Part shown: positions 16,032 through 24,649 of the stretch, piece after piece
Position numbering within the stretch: position 1 is the stretch's first letter
Layout: every line of letters begins with the position of its first letter
From: Spirochaetota bacterium
GTDB lineage: Bacteria > Spirochaetota > JAAYUW01 > JAOAHJ01
DNA: 64,000 nt
Reading direction: 5' to 3'
Assembly: GCA_026415295.1 (NCBI GenBank)
Contig: JAOAHJ010000023.1
Span: forward strand, 1-64,000
Position numbers and translations under genes: made by a program
The notes under the pieces: model-generated
Told to the model about the DNA's origin: nothing
Seen by the model: the letters and a program-made list of their open reading frames with translations, nothing else
Databases searched by the model: none

Positions 16032-17738
16032 TTAACTCATTACTCCAAGATCTATTTTAAAATGAACACCAATTTTTCTATCATAAACAATTTCAATATT
16101 ATAGCCATATTTACTTAATATAGATTTAATTATAGATAGACCAAGACCCGTTCCATTATCTTTTGTAGTATAAAAAGGTTCAAAAACTATATTTGAAATC
16201 TCTTTTGGAATTCCAGGTCCATTATCATAGTAATTAATAACTAATTTATTATTTTCTTCATTAATTTCTATCTCAATTTCTAAGCTTTTTCTTTTAGCTT
16301 CTATTGAATTTATTATTAAATTAGAAAAAATTGAATTTAAACTTTGTCTATTTATAAATATTTTAATTTCATTTTTATCATTAATTTTATTTTTTAATAA
16401 TATTTTAACATCTTCTGATTCCCATTTGTTTATTAAATCCTGAAAAAACTGAATCAATTCAATTTCTTCATTTTCTCCAGTTTCTAAATTTTCTATAAAA
16501 TATAACTTTTCAGAAATCTGTTTAATTTGATTTAAATGGTTTAAAGCAACTTTTATCTTTTCTTCAAGATAAGATTTAAATTCATCATTATATGGATATT
16601 TTTTTAATATTAGTTGTAAAGAAAGAGTTATTGGTGTTAGAGGATTTTTTATTTCATGTGCTATTTTATGTGTTATTTTTTTAAATGATTCATATTGACT
16701 TTTATAAATTGAAAGAGTTTTTTGTCTTAAAAGTTCTTTTTGCATTGAATTAAAGCTTTCTATTAAATAATAGATTTCATCTTTTGATTTTTTAGTTTCA
16801 ATAAGTTTAAACTCTTCATATGTAAGATTTTCAAAACCTTTCAATAAAAGATTTAGTGGTTTGTTAAATTTATTAACATAATTTATAGCAATAAATATTT
16901 GAATAAATATTAAAGGCATAAATATTGAAATATATATTAATATGTGAGCTAAAGGAGAATAAAGAAAATTATTATACTCTTTCTTGAAATTTGTATTTAA
17001 ATTGAAAAAAAGACTATTTAACTTATATAAATCTTGATTAACAGGATGGAATACAATTACTATATCTTTATAAAGTGAGAGAATCAAAAAATTGTTTTCA
17101 AGCTCTATTAAATAAAAATTAAATTCAAGATCATTTTTCAATTTCAAATAGTTTTCAAATATATAATTTTTTGTATTCTCATCTAATAAATTTAAAATTA
17201 TTACATCTTTATTTTTAATAAAAATTAAGTTTTTAAAATTAATTCTTGAATTATTAATAATATATTTTTTCAAAAGCAATAAATTTTTAGAACCAATTTC
17301 ATTTTTATATATAAACTCAAAGATATTTTTTATTTCTTCTTTATCTTTATTGATGAATTCATTCAAATTATAATTTATTTTTTCTATATTTGAATTAATA
17401 TTATAAAAATTATTTCTCTTTTCTTTATTAAAATTATAAAAAAAGTTAAAAGATGTAAAAATTATAAAAGTTATAACAAGATTTATTAAAATATAATTTA
17501 AAATTCTAAATTTAATCAAATTACCAAAAATTCTTTTTTTATATAAAATAAAACCCTTTATGTAAAAAGTTACTAGATATGAAAAAATTACACTTTCTAT
17601 AACTAAAAATGAATAGGTAATATAACTTTTCAAATATATAAATCTTGAAAATCTTTTAATTAAATAAAAAAGAAAAACAAAAGTAATTAAACTTACAAAT
17701 AAAAATAAAATTTGAAAAATAATGTTATTTTTGTTCAT
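16032..17738 (-). CDS. Membrane sensor histidine kinase (NtrY/NtrB-like)
   Basis: 568 residues. Seen: three membrane segments in the first 100 residues (about 7-27, 41-63, 80-100), an extracytoplasmic region of about 160 residues, another membrane segment (263-286), a HAMP-like linker, then the phospho-acceptor box AHEIKNPLTP with His361. The ATP-binding N, G1 and G2 boxes follow (NLIINSIEA, YDNGPGIP, GTGLGLSI). The HEIKNPLTP form is typical of NtrY-like kinases. It overlaps the upstream DUF4390-like gene by 14 bases and is followed by its likely partner regulator after 6. The sensed signal is unknown; proximity to envelope genes suggests an envelope cue, by inference only. Confidence 0.92.
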   Translation of the reverse strand: MNKNNIIFQILFLFVSLITFVFLFYLIKRFSRFIYLKSYITYSFLVIESVIFSYLVTFYIKGFILYKKRIFGNLIKFRILNYILINLVITFIIFTSFNFFYNFNKEKRNNFYNINSNIEKINYNLNEFINKDKEEIKNIFEFIYKNEIGSKNLLLLKKYIINNSRINFKNLIFIKNKDVIILNLLDENTKNYIFENYLKLKNDLEFNFYLIELENNFLILSLYKDIVIVFHPVNQDLYKLNSLFFNLNTNFKKEYNNFLYSPLAHILIYISIFMPLIFIQIFIAINYVNKFNKPLNLLLKGFENLTYEEFKLIETKKSKDEIYYLIESFNSMQKELLRQKTLSIYKSQYESFKKITHKIAHEIKNPLTPITLSLQLILKKYPYNDEFKSYLEEKIKVALNHLNQIKQISEKLYFIENLETGENEEIELIQFFQDLINKWESEDVKILLKNKINDKNEIKIFINRQSLNSIFSNLIINSIEAKRKSLEIEIEINEENNKLVINYYDNGPGIPKEISNIVFEPFYTTKDNGTGLGLSIIKSILSKYGYNIEIVYDRKIGVHFKIDLGVMS

Positions 17739-18276
17739 ATGAAATAATGTTACTGATTAAATTATCAACCTTTATACTATAAATATTTACAAAAATTAAA
17801 ATAATAGAAAATGGTGGTAGAAGTTTTATTGTATCAAAAGAAAAATAAAACTTCACATAATAACTTCCATGTTCTTTTAAGAGAAAAATATTATCTATTT
17901 TTAACCTAAAGATATATTCTTCAACCTTTTCAAAAGATTCAAAATAAATCATACTATTTTTATTATAAAGTTTAAGTTTATTATTCTCATAAGCTAAATT
18001 AAAATTTAATGAATATTTAGTAATATATACATCTCCTAATGAAAAACCTTCTGATTTTTTAAATAGTGCAAAATCATATAAAACATTTGCTTCATATCCA
18101 TTAATTATTAAATTCCTAATTTCATTGTTAATTTTTTTATTTAAATAAACTTCACAATTTAGCTTATCTTTATTTAAAAGAATTTTAATAAAATCATTAT
18201 CCCCAAATATATCAATAAAAAAAATCGTAGAAATTAAGAAGAATAAAAATTGTAAAAAAATTAATTTTTTTTTCAT
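17725..18276 (-). CDS. DUF4390-like exported protein
   Basis: 183 residues from the ATG at 18276. The open frame extends to a TTG at 18339, but that would overlap the upstream gene and bury the signal sequence, so the ATG giving MKKKLIFLQFLFFLIST is preferred. Seen: signal peptide or anchor at 1-22, then a strand-rich body with a C-terminal YYVKFYFSFDTIKLLPPFSIILIF resembling DUF4390. Known: DUF4390 genes are often found beside NtrY-type kinases; the function is not established. It overlaps the kinase gene by 14 bases, which suggests translational coupling. Confidence 0.65.
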   Translation of the reverse strand: MKKKLIFLQFLFFLISTIFFIDIFGDNDFIKILLNKDKLNCEVYLNKKINNEIRNLIINGYEANVLYDFALFKKSEGFSLGDVYITKYSLNFNLAYENNKLKLYNKNSMIYFESFEKVEEYIFRLKIDNIFLLKEHGSYYVKFYFSFDTIKLLPPFSIILIFVNIYSIKVDNLISNIISYEQK

Positions 18277-18307
18277 CAAAATTTTAATATAAACAATTAT
18301 TTTAATA

Positions 18308-18324
18308 CCCTTAAAATCTAAGGG
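18308..18324. repeat. Small perfect hairpin between two envelope genes
   Basis: CCCTTA (18308-18313) and TAAGGG (18319-18324) form a perfect 6-bp stem around a 5-base loop. It overlaps the stop codon of the DUF5683-like gene and lies about 30 bases before the next ATG on the minus strand. No T run follows, so it is unlikely to be a strong terminator. It could be an RNA-stability or weak attenuation element. Confidence 0.4.
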
Positions 18325-19201
18325 AAAAACCCAAACCAAAAAAATTGTTATATAAAATTGGGAATAAAGAAAAACTATAAAAATTATTTACATAGGTTTC
18401 ATTTTTAGAATTTATTTCTTTAGCTTTGTTATAAGCAAATATAGAAGAAAAAACCCTTTTACCAATATCAATGGTTAAATAAGAAATTATTACAATCTTA
18501 GTTTGTAAACTTAAATCATTAAAATTAATGTTTTCGATATTATTTAAAAGATCCAATGGTTTTTCAGCATTTGGAAATTGTGAAACAAGAATTCCAAAAA
18601 GATAAACTTTTTGCAAAAAATCAATCATTACAAAAATTGAACCTAAAAAATAATCTTTAACAAAAAATTGTCCGCTTCCTGGATAAAGCCAAGACATAAG
18701 TCCAGCAAAAAAAGGAGAAACAGAGATTTCTTTACCATAATCAATATTATTTTTCAAATTATAATTATACGCTGTAAAAGCTGAATCTATAATATTAAAA
18801 ATCCTAAATCCAATCCATAAAATCCCTAAAAGACCAACATCTTGTACTCTATTAAAATCAAAACCCTTCAAATCAGTAAAACCAAAAAGATTAAAGCCTA
18901 TAATTTGGTTCACAGATACCTTAAAAGAAGCTATCTTAGAAATAATGTAACCTAGAAGAAAAGTATCAATAGAGTAATAAACAAATCCTTTTATAAAAGA
19001 TTCTGAATAAATAAGACCAAGACCAGGCATATACCAAGAAAGTAAAGCAGCAACTAATGGATCTTTTCTTTCTACATTTATATTATCATAATTATTTTGA
19101 CTATAACATTCTATTCCTCTCAAATTTTGAGCATTTATACTATAACAAAAAAAAGATAAAATGATAAATATAAAAATAAAATAAAACAACTTTTTCTTCA
19201 T
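18311..19201 (-). CDS. Exported membrane protein with two DUF5683-like repeats
   Basis: 296 residues, N-terminal signal peptide (about 1-24, ending near SINA). Seen: two similar blocks, one at about 48-85 (PLVAALLSWYMPGLGLIY) and one at about 162-200 (PFFAGLMSWLYPGSGQFF), each a P..A...SW..PG.G pattern followed by a hydrophobic segment. This pattern is what I associate with DUF5683 proteins. The duplication suggests an internal repeat of a small membrane hairpin. It sits 3 bases after the HPr gene. No function is known to me. Aromatic-rich C-terminus ending in Arg-Phe is compatible with an outer-membrane location, but this is weak. Confidence 0.6.
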   Translation of the reverse strand: MKKKLFYFIFIFIILSFFCYSINAQNLRGIECYSQNNYDNINVERKDPLVAALLSWYMPGLGLIYSESFIKGFVYYSIDTFLLGYIISKIASFKVSVNQIIGFNLFGFTDLKGFDFNRVQDVGLLGILWIGFRIFNIIDSAFTAYNYNLKNNIDYGKEISVSPFFAGLMSWLYPGSGQFFVKDYFLGSIFVMIDFLQKVYLFGILVSQFPNAEKPLDLLNNIENINFNDLSLQTKIVIISYLTIDIGKRVFSSIFAYNKAKEINSKNETYVNNFYSFSLFPILYNNFFGLGFSLRF

Positions 19202-19204
19202 TTT

Positions 19205-19468
19205 TCAATCCTGAAAGTTATTTTCAACAAATTTATATAAACTTTCAACTGCTTCCTCTTCATCTTCTCCTTCAGCTTTTATAGTAATTTTAGTTCCATA
19301 AGTTAATCCCAGCATCATAATACTCATTATTGATTTCGCATCAACTTCTATATTATCTTTAATAATTTTTATTTTAGATGAAAAACTGTTGGCTTTTTCA
19401 ACAAACATGGCAGCAGGTCTAGCATGAACGCCATCTTCAATTTTTATAATTAAATCTTTTTCAACCAT
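19205..19468 (-). CDS. ptsH: HPr phosphocarrier protein
   Basis: 87 residues; GAGG ribosome site. Seen: the active-site block GVHARPA with His15 and the regulatory block DAKSIMSIMMLG with Ser46. Known: His15 is phosphorylated by Enzyme I in the phosphotransferase system, and Ser46 by HPr kinase. Both sites are kept here, and the hprK gene lies directly upstream (142-base gap). No Enzyme I or Enzyme II gene is in the window. It may act mainly as a regulatory protein, as argued for other spirochaetes; that is inference here. Confidence 0.95.
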   Translation of the reverse strand: MVEKDLIIKIEDGVHARPAAMFVEKANSFSSKIKIIKDNIEVDAKSIMSIMMLGLTYGTKITIKAEGEDEEEAVESLYKFVENNFQD

Positions 19469-19610
19469 AAAAACCTCAAATAATTTTTATAAAAATAAAT
19501 TTAAAAAATACAGTTTAAAATTAACAACTTAATAAATTATATAAATTATTATAATAATATCAACAAATTTTAAGTAAAAATTATTTTACTAAAATAATTT
19601 TAAAAATAAT

Positions 19611-20570
19611 TTAATTTAAACTATCAAAAGAATTTTCAACCTGTTTTTCCTTTTTTAGAAAATCTTTCAATTTTTTATTCATTTCCTTAGCTGAATCAAT
19701 GCCCAACTTTTTTAGCCTAAAATTCATTGCTGCTGTTTCTATTATAGTTGGAATATTTCTACCAGGTCTAATTGGCAATATAATATAAGGTATTGTAATA
19801 CCAAGAATTTGAGTTGTATTTTCAACAAGACCAGTTCTATCATAAGCCTTGCTTTTCTGCCACTCCTCAAGATGAACTTGTAATTCAACTCTTTTTTTAT
19901 CTCTAACTACACCTATTCCATAAAGTCTTGAAATATCTATAATGCCCACTCCTCTTATTTCCATATAATGTGGGGCAATTTTTGATCCATAACCAAAAAG
20001 AAAATTACCAGACATTCTTTTTATTGTAACAAGATCATCAACTATTAATCTGTGGCCTCTATGAATTAATTCTAAAGTTGTTTCTGATTTCCCTATTCCA
20101 GAATTTCCTGTAATCAAGATACCAACACCAAAAACCTCAATAAAATCACCATGAATGACGGCTAATGGTGCAAATTTATCCTCTAAATAGATCATTAAAA
20201 ATTTTTTAATTTCAATTTCATTTATATTTGTTTTTATAACGCAAATATTGTTAGTTTTACAAATATCTATAAAAATTTTAGATGGTTGATTATCATCAGT
20301 AAAAATAATTAAAGAAATATTTTTGTTATTTAAAAAATTAATATTTGAATCTTTCTTCTTTTGCAAATATAAAAACTCTATTTTACCAAATAAAATAATA
20401 GAGTTTGGAATAAACCCTTCTGAAAAATTTTCCATTAAAGGAATAGGTGACAAAATATTTTCATTATCAATATAATTGTTAAGCCCTACAGAATCAGTCA
20501 AAACCGTTATATCATTGCCTTTTAGCCTAGTATAAAAGTCAACTAAAATATCTTTAATATAAAGCTTCAT
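19611..20570 (-). CDS. hprK: HPr kinase/phosphorylase
   Basis: 319 residues, standard length. Seen: N-terminal domain, then His140 in the VIHGDF motif, Walker A GNSGIGKS (155-162), the VDD motif near 177-179, and the C-terminal signature MEIRGVGIIDI. Known: HprK phosphorylates HPr on Ser46 in response to ATP and glycolytic intermediates and reverses the reaction with phosphate. It lies between hpf and ptsH. The arrangement rpoN-hpf-hprK-ptsH is common outside Firmicutes and links carbon status with sigma-54 genes. Confidence 0.95.
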   Translation of the reverse strand: MKLYIKDILVDFYTRLKGNDITVLTDSVGLNNYIDNENILSPIPLMENFSEGFIPNSIILFGKIEFLYLQKKKDSNINFLNNKNISLIIFTDDNQPSKIFIDICKTNNICVIKTNINEIEIKKFLMIYLEDKFAPLAVIHGDFIEVFGVGILITGNSGIGKSETTLELIHRGHRLIVDDLVTIKRMSGNFLFGYGSKIAPHYMEIRGVGIIDISRLYGIGVVRDKKRVELQVHLEEWQKSKAYDRTGLVENTTQILGITIPYIILPIRPGRNIPTIIETAAMNFRLKKLGIDSAKEMNKKLKDFLKKEKQVENSFDSLN

Positions 20571-20608
20571 TTTTATAAAATAATAAAATTAAAAATATTT
20601 TATATTAA

Positions 20609-21364
20609 TTAAATAAGGCAAATATTATACTTTTCACTGTTTTTAGTTAAAAATACCAACTTACCTGAGTCTTTATCAATAAATAATGAATAAATATTTT
20701 TATCTATTTTATCAATCTCTTCTAAAATATTACTCTCTTTAATCTCTTCTTCTTTTTCTTCTAACTTTATAATATTTTTTTCTTTTTTATAAACTTTTTT
20801 AACTAGTTTATTAGCTATATTTCTTTTTTCATAAACTAGATAATGATTTTCTTTTTTTATAGCTAAATTTACCAATAAATCATCAGTTTCAAGGTTTTCA
20901 TAATTATAAAATACAATAAAATTTTTTTCTTTTTCTTTATCAAGTAGAAAAAGTGCATCATCAATAGCTAGTGGTTTCTTATATAGGGCATTTAAGTCAA
21001 CTATTTCAAATTTTTCAAAATCATTTACAAAATTTTTCTGTTTTAATTCTAAAACTTTTGAAGACTCTGCTTCTTTATGATTTGTAATTTTATCTTTATA
21101 TTTATTAACATTCTTTTCTATTCTATCTATAACATCATCTATTGCTTTATACATATCAGAATCTTCACCTGTAAAACAAACTGTTTTCCCTTTTCTAAAA
21201 TCTATAACAACTTCAACTTGGTTTATGTATTTGTCAATAGAAAAATAAACATCAATAAAATTAATAAGATCTTCATATTTTGTAATTCTATCAATTCTTT
21301 TTTCAAAATAAGTTTTTAATTCTTCAGTAATTGTTAAATTTTTTGCATTATAATTAATAGTCAT
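20609..21364 (-). CDS. hpf: Long-form ribosome hibernation promoting factor
   Basis: 251 residues with a strong AAGGAGGG ribosome site. Seen: an N-terminal S30AE/YfiA domain (1-95; INYNAKNLTITEELKTYFEKRI, VEVVIDFRKG) and a C-terminal domain beginning near 130 (KPLAIDDALFLLDKEKEKNFIVFYNYE) that matches the long-HPF dimerisation domain. The C-terminus is longer and more charged than usual (Glu/Lys-rich stretch near 195-220). Known: long HPF dimerises 70S ribosomes into inactive 100S particles in starvation. Placement beside rpoN is a conserved arrangement. Confidence 0.9.
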   Translation of the reverse strand: MTINYNAKNLTITEELKTYFEKRIDRITKYEDLINFIDVYFSIDKYINQVEVVIDFRKGKTVCFTGEDSDMYKAIDDVIDRIEKNVNKYKDKITNHKEAESSKVLELKQKNFVNDFEKFEIVDLNALYKKPLAIDDALFLLDKEKEKNFIVFYNYENLETDDLLVNLAIKKENHYLVYEKRNIANKLVKKVYKKEKNIIKLEEKEEEIKESNILEEIDKIDKNIYSLFIDKDSGKLVFLTKNSEKYNICLI

Positions 21365-21390
21365 AGTCCCTCCTTAAATTATCAGTTTTT

Positions 21391-22758
21391 TTATTTTTTT
21401 ATCTTTCTTAAGTTAGCAGGTAAAATGCCTAACTCACTTCTATATTTTGACACTGTCCTTCTTGCTATATTTAACCCTTTTTCTTTTAACTTTTGAGATA
21501 TCTCAATATCTGATAATGGTCTCTCCCCTTCATTCTCTATAATATTTTTAATATTTTCAATAATATCTTTTTTTGAATATTCTATGGAATTCTTATTCTT
21601 TTTATTCTTAACAGTTTGAAAGAAAAATTTTAATGGAAATATTCCAAAATCAGTTTGTATATATTTGTTAGATACAATCCTACTTAATGTAGAGTAGGAT
21701 ACTCCTATTTTATCAGCAAATTCCTTCTGAGAAATCATTTTAATATATTTAATACCTTTTTTTAAAAATTCTTGTTGATACAATACAAAGTATTCTATAA
21801 AATTCTTTATTATTTCTTCCCGCAAATTAATAGAGTTTTTTATATTCTCATATTCTTTATACTTGTCCTTTAACTCTTCATTAAATACAAAAGATTTTAA
21901 TTTATCATAATTATGATTTTTTAATTTAAAATAGGAATTAATTTTAATATTGAAATCACTACCATCATAATTAACAACTATATCAGGCACAATATAATTG
22001 GAGTTTATTCCTTTAAACTCACTTAATACATCAAGATCTACAATATTTTTTAAATTTTCTATAATGTTGTTAATAAAATCTTTTGTGTATCCCTTTTTTT
22101 CAAGAACTGACAATCTTAAATTAATAAAATCATCCCAATTTTCATTGATAAAATCATAGTAAATATCTGATAGAGAATCTCCTTTTAAGTGTATTTGCAC
22201 AAGAAATAATTCTTTCAAATTTAATGAACCTATTCCTTTATTTTCAATAGTCTGTAAAACCATTCTTAAATTTTCAAATTTAAATTTATCTATTTCAAGG
22301 TCATTAATTATTTCTTTTTCTTTTTTAATAAATATCCCATAACTATTTAAATAAAATAAAAAAGAAATTATTATATTTTTATCATCATTATCAATTTCAA
22401 AATAATTAAGATAATCTTCTATCTTATCAATAATCGTTTCCTCATTTTTCAATAAATCTTCAATAATATCTGTAGTCGAAATCTCTTTCCTTTTATTACT
22501 ATATTTAGCTTTAATAAACTCAAATTCCTCAAAATTTATCTCATCTAAATTTTCCTTTTCTCTATTTTTTTTTAAATCTTCATATAATAAATTTTTATTT
22601 TCAAGTACTTCAATAAAAGGATTTTCTTCCTCCTTCTCTTTTAAAAATTGATACAATTCAATATTATTTAAATTCAGAATATTCATAGAGAGAACAAGAG
22701 AAGGAGATAAAATAAGTTTATTTTCTAAATTTTGATTTAAATTTATCTTTTTTTCCAT
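21391..22758 (-). CDS. rpoN: RNA polymerase sigma-54 factor
   Basis: 455 residues. Seen: region I at the N-terminus (LSPSLVLSMNILNLNNIELYQFLKEKEEENPFIE), a highly acidic region II, the core-binding region, a helix-turn-helix (SQKEFADKIGVSYSTLSRIVSNKY) and the RpoN box ARRTVSKYRS near the C-terminus (consensus ARRTVAKYRE). Known: sigma-54 recognises -24/-12 promoters and needs an AAA+ activator; one is encoded at 14637-16025. It lies between lptB and hpf. I did not find a convincing -24/-12 promoter inside the window. Confidence 0.96.
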   Translation of the reverse strand: MEKKINLNQNLENKLILSPSLVLSMNILNLNNIELYQFLKEKEEENPFIEVLENKNLLYEDLKKNREKENLDEINFEEFEFIKAKYSNKRKEISTTDIIEDLLKNEETIIDKIEDYLNYFEIDNDDKNIIISFLFYLNSYGIFIKKEKEIINDLEIDKFKFENLRMVLQTIENKGIGSLNLKELFLVQIHLKGDSLSDIYYDFINENWDDFINLRLSVLEKKGYTKDFINNIIENLKNIVDLDVLSEFKGINSNYIVPDIVVNYDGSDFNIKINSYFKLKNHNYDKLKSFVFNEELKDKYKEYENIKNSINLREEIIKNFIEYFVLYQQEFLKKGIKYIKMISQKEFADKIGVSYSTLSRIVSNKYIQTDFGIFPLKFFFQTVKNKKNKNSIEYSKKDIIENIKNIIENEGERPLSDIEISQKLKEKGLNIARRTVSKYRSELGILPANLRKIKK

Positions 22759-22777
22759 TTTCTAATTATTAAAAAAA

Positions 22778-23500
22778 TTATATATAAAAATCCTCACCCA
22801 GATAAAATTTTCTTGCATCTTCATTATTTATTAAAAAAGTTGAATCACCTTCTATAAGAATTTTGCCTCTATATATAATATAACCTCTATCTACAATTTT
22901 TAAAGTTTCTCTAACATTATGATCTGTTATTAAAATACCAATATTTTTATCTCTAATTCTTTTAATTATTTCCTGTATATCTTTAACAGATATTGGGTCA
23001 ACTCCTGCAAAAGGTTCATCAAGAAGTATAAAAGAAGGCTCATTTATTAAAGATCTAGCTATTTCAACTCTTCTCTTTTCACCACCAGATAAATTTTCTC
23101 CTAATTGTTTCGCAAGATATTTAATATTAAACTCTTCAAGTAGTTTGTCTTTAATGTACATCATTTCTTTTTTTGAAAGTTTTTTCAACTCCAAAATAGA
23201 TAAAAGATTATCCTCTACAGTCATTTTTCTAAATATTGAAGTAGTCTGCGGTAAATATCCGATACCAAGTCTTGCTCTTTTATACATTGGATATCTAGAT
23301 ACATTTATTCCATTGATATAAATTTGTCCACTGTCTGGTTTTAAAAAACCAACTATCATATAAAATGTCGTAGATTTCCCAGCTCCATTAGGTCCCAGGA
23401 GCCCGACAATTTCACCTTTATTAATTTCAATAGAAATATCATCAACCGCTTGTTTATTCCCAAATTTTTTATAAAGATTTTTTGCTTCTATTTTGTTCAT
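22778..23500 (-). CDS. lptB: LPS export ABC transporter ATP-binding protein
   Basis: 240 residues, the usual LptB length. Seen: Walker A GPNGAGKST (about 35-43), Q-loop in YLPQTTSIF, signature LSGGEKRRVEIARSL, Walker B SFILLDEPFAGVDP and H-loop ITDHNVRETL. The combination FAGVDP and DHNVRETL is typical of LptB. Known: LptB powers LptFG to move lipopolysaccharide from the inner membrane to the LptC-A-D bridge. Adjacent to rpoN and the LptC/A-like gene, as in many Gram-negative bacteria. lptF and lptG are not in the window. Confidence 0.94.
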   Translation of the reverse strand: MNKIEAKNLYKKFGNKQAVDDISIEINKGEIVGLLGPNGAGKSTTFYMIVGFLKPDSGQIYINGINVSRYPMYKRARLGIGYLPQTTSIFRKMTVEDNLLSILELKKLSKKEMMYIKDKLLEEFNIKYLAKQLGENLSGGEKRRVEIARSLINEPSFILLDEPFAGVDPISVKDIQEIIKRIRDKNIGILITDHNVRETLKIVDRGYIIYRGKILIEGDSTFLINNEDARKFYLGEDFYI

Positions 23501-23617
23501 ATAAATGAAATTATTTTATAATAATATATTCTTATAAAAAATATTATAAAAATTAAATAATTCAAATTTCATAATCAAAAATTTATCAAAAAAATTATTT
23601 AATTTTATCTTTGACTT

Positions 23618-24649
23618 TTAATCACTTTTAAATTTAAGAACTTCAAGACTTATAGGATTAAATTCAATAAAAATATATTTCTTTTTTTCATAATAATTTT
23701 TTTTACTATTGAAAATAAAATCAACATTACCATTTCTTACCACAATTTTATAGGTAGAGTTTTTACAAAATAAATCAAATATTTCTGAATCAATTTTAAT
23801 ATAATATTTCTCATTAAAAAAATCAAATTTAGTATTCTCTGAACGAATATTCATTTTATTGTTATCAATATAAAAGCTCATTTTTTGACCTGAAATAAAA
23901 TTATTATCAAAAACAATTTTGGAATTATATTCTGAATTTATATAAAAACTATTATTGAATTCTATAAAAGCTTTATTTGAAATAAATACAATTTTCTTAT
24001 AAAAATTTAAAAAAGAAAATTTATTTTTCGCTTCCTTAAACCTTTCATTAAAATAAAGAGTAATAATTGAATCATCATTAATAAATATTTTTTTTGATAA
24101 AAAATTAAAAAATAATTCCTTTCCTTTTATTTCAAAATCTTCAATAAACCTAGCTATAAAATCAGTGAAATATATATTTTTATTTTTAAAATCATATATA
24201 ATTTTATCTAATTCAGCAAAAAAATTATTTTCATAATCTAAAATTAAAACCTTTTTTATACCATAAAGTATTGTTGATGTTTTATAATTTTCAATTAATA
24301 ATTTATCTCCTTTAATAAAAATAGATTCTTTTTCTTGATAATAATCTTTATAAAATAAAATATAACCTTCCTCAACAATCAAATCATCTTTAATAATTTT
24401 AATTTTTCCTTCAAGTATAATTTTTTTAAAATATTTATTTGAAAATGAAAAAATGTTAGTTTCTTTAAATTTTTCTTTTTTTTCATAAAACCTTATTTTT
24501 TCTTCTATATTTATTTTCTTTTTGTAGTTATAACTTGAAAAATAATAATTATAAGAAAAAATACAACCAAAAATAAAAATAAAAAATATTATAAAAATAA
24601 AAAAAAACTTCTTTAAGTAAATAAAATCAAATTTTATAAATTTAATCAT
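23618..24649 (-). CDS. LptC/LptA-like LPS transport protein, divergent
   Basis: 343 residues. Seen: one N-terminal membrane anchor (about 12-34), then a long strand-rich, Phe/Asn/Lys-rich body with repeated short beta motifs (IKIIKDDLIVEEGYILFY, IFIKGDKLLIENY, KIIYDFKNKNIYFTD) as expected for the LptC/OstA beta-jellyroll. It starts with an ATGA overlap with kdsD and precedes lptB. Known: LptC is about 190 and LptA about 180 residues. The length of this protein and the lack of a second gene fit one protein carrying both modules. This rests on position and fold pattern, since sequence similarity is weak. Confidence 0.65.
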   Translation of the reverse strand: MIKFIKFDFIYLKKFFFIFIIFFIFIFGCIFSYNYYFSSYNYKKKINIEEKIRFYEKKEKFKETNIFSFSNKYFKKIILEGKIKIIKDDLIVEEGYILFYKDYYQEKESIFIKGDKLLIENYKTSTILYGIKKVLILDYENNFFAELDKIIYDFKNKNIYFTDFIARFIEDFEIKGKELFFNFLSKKIFINDDSIITLYFNERFKEAKNKFSFLNFYKKIVFISNKAFIEFNNSFYINSEYNSKIVFDNNFISGQKMSFYIDNNKMNIRSENTKFDFFNEKYYIKIDSEIFDLFCKNSTYKIVVRNGNVDFIFNSKKNYYEKKKYIFIEFNPISLEVLKFKSD

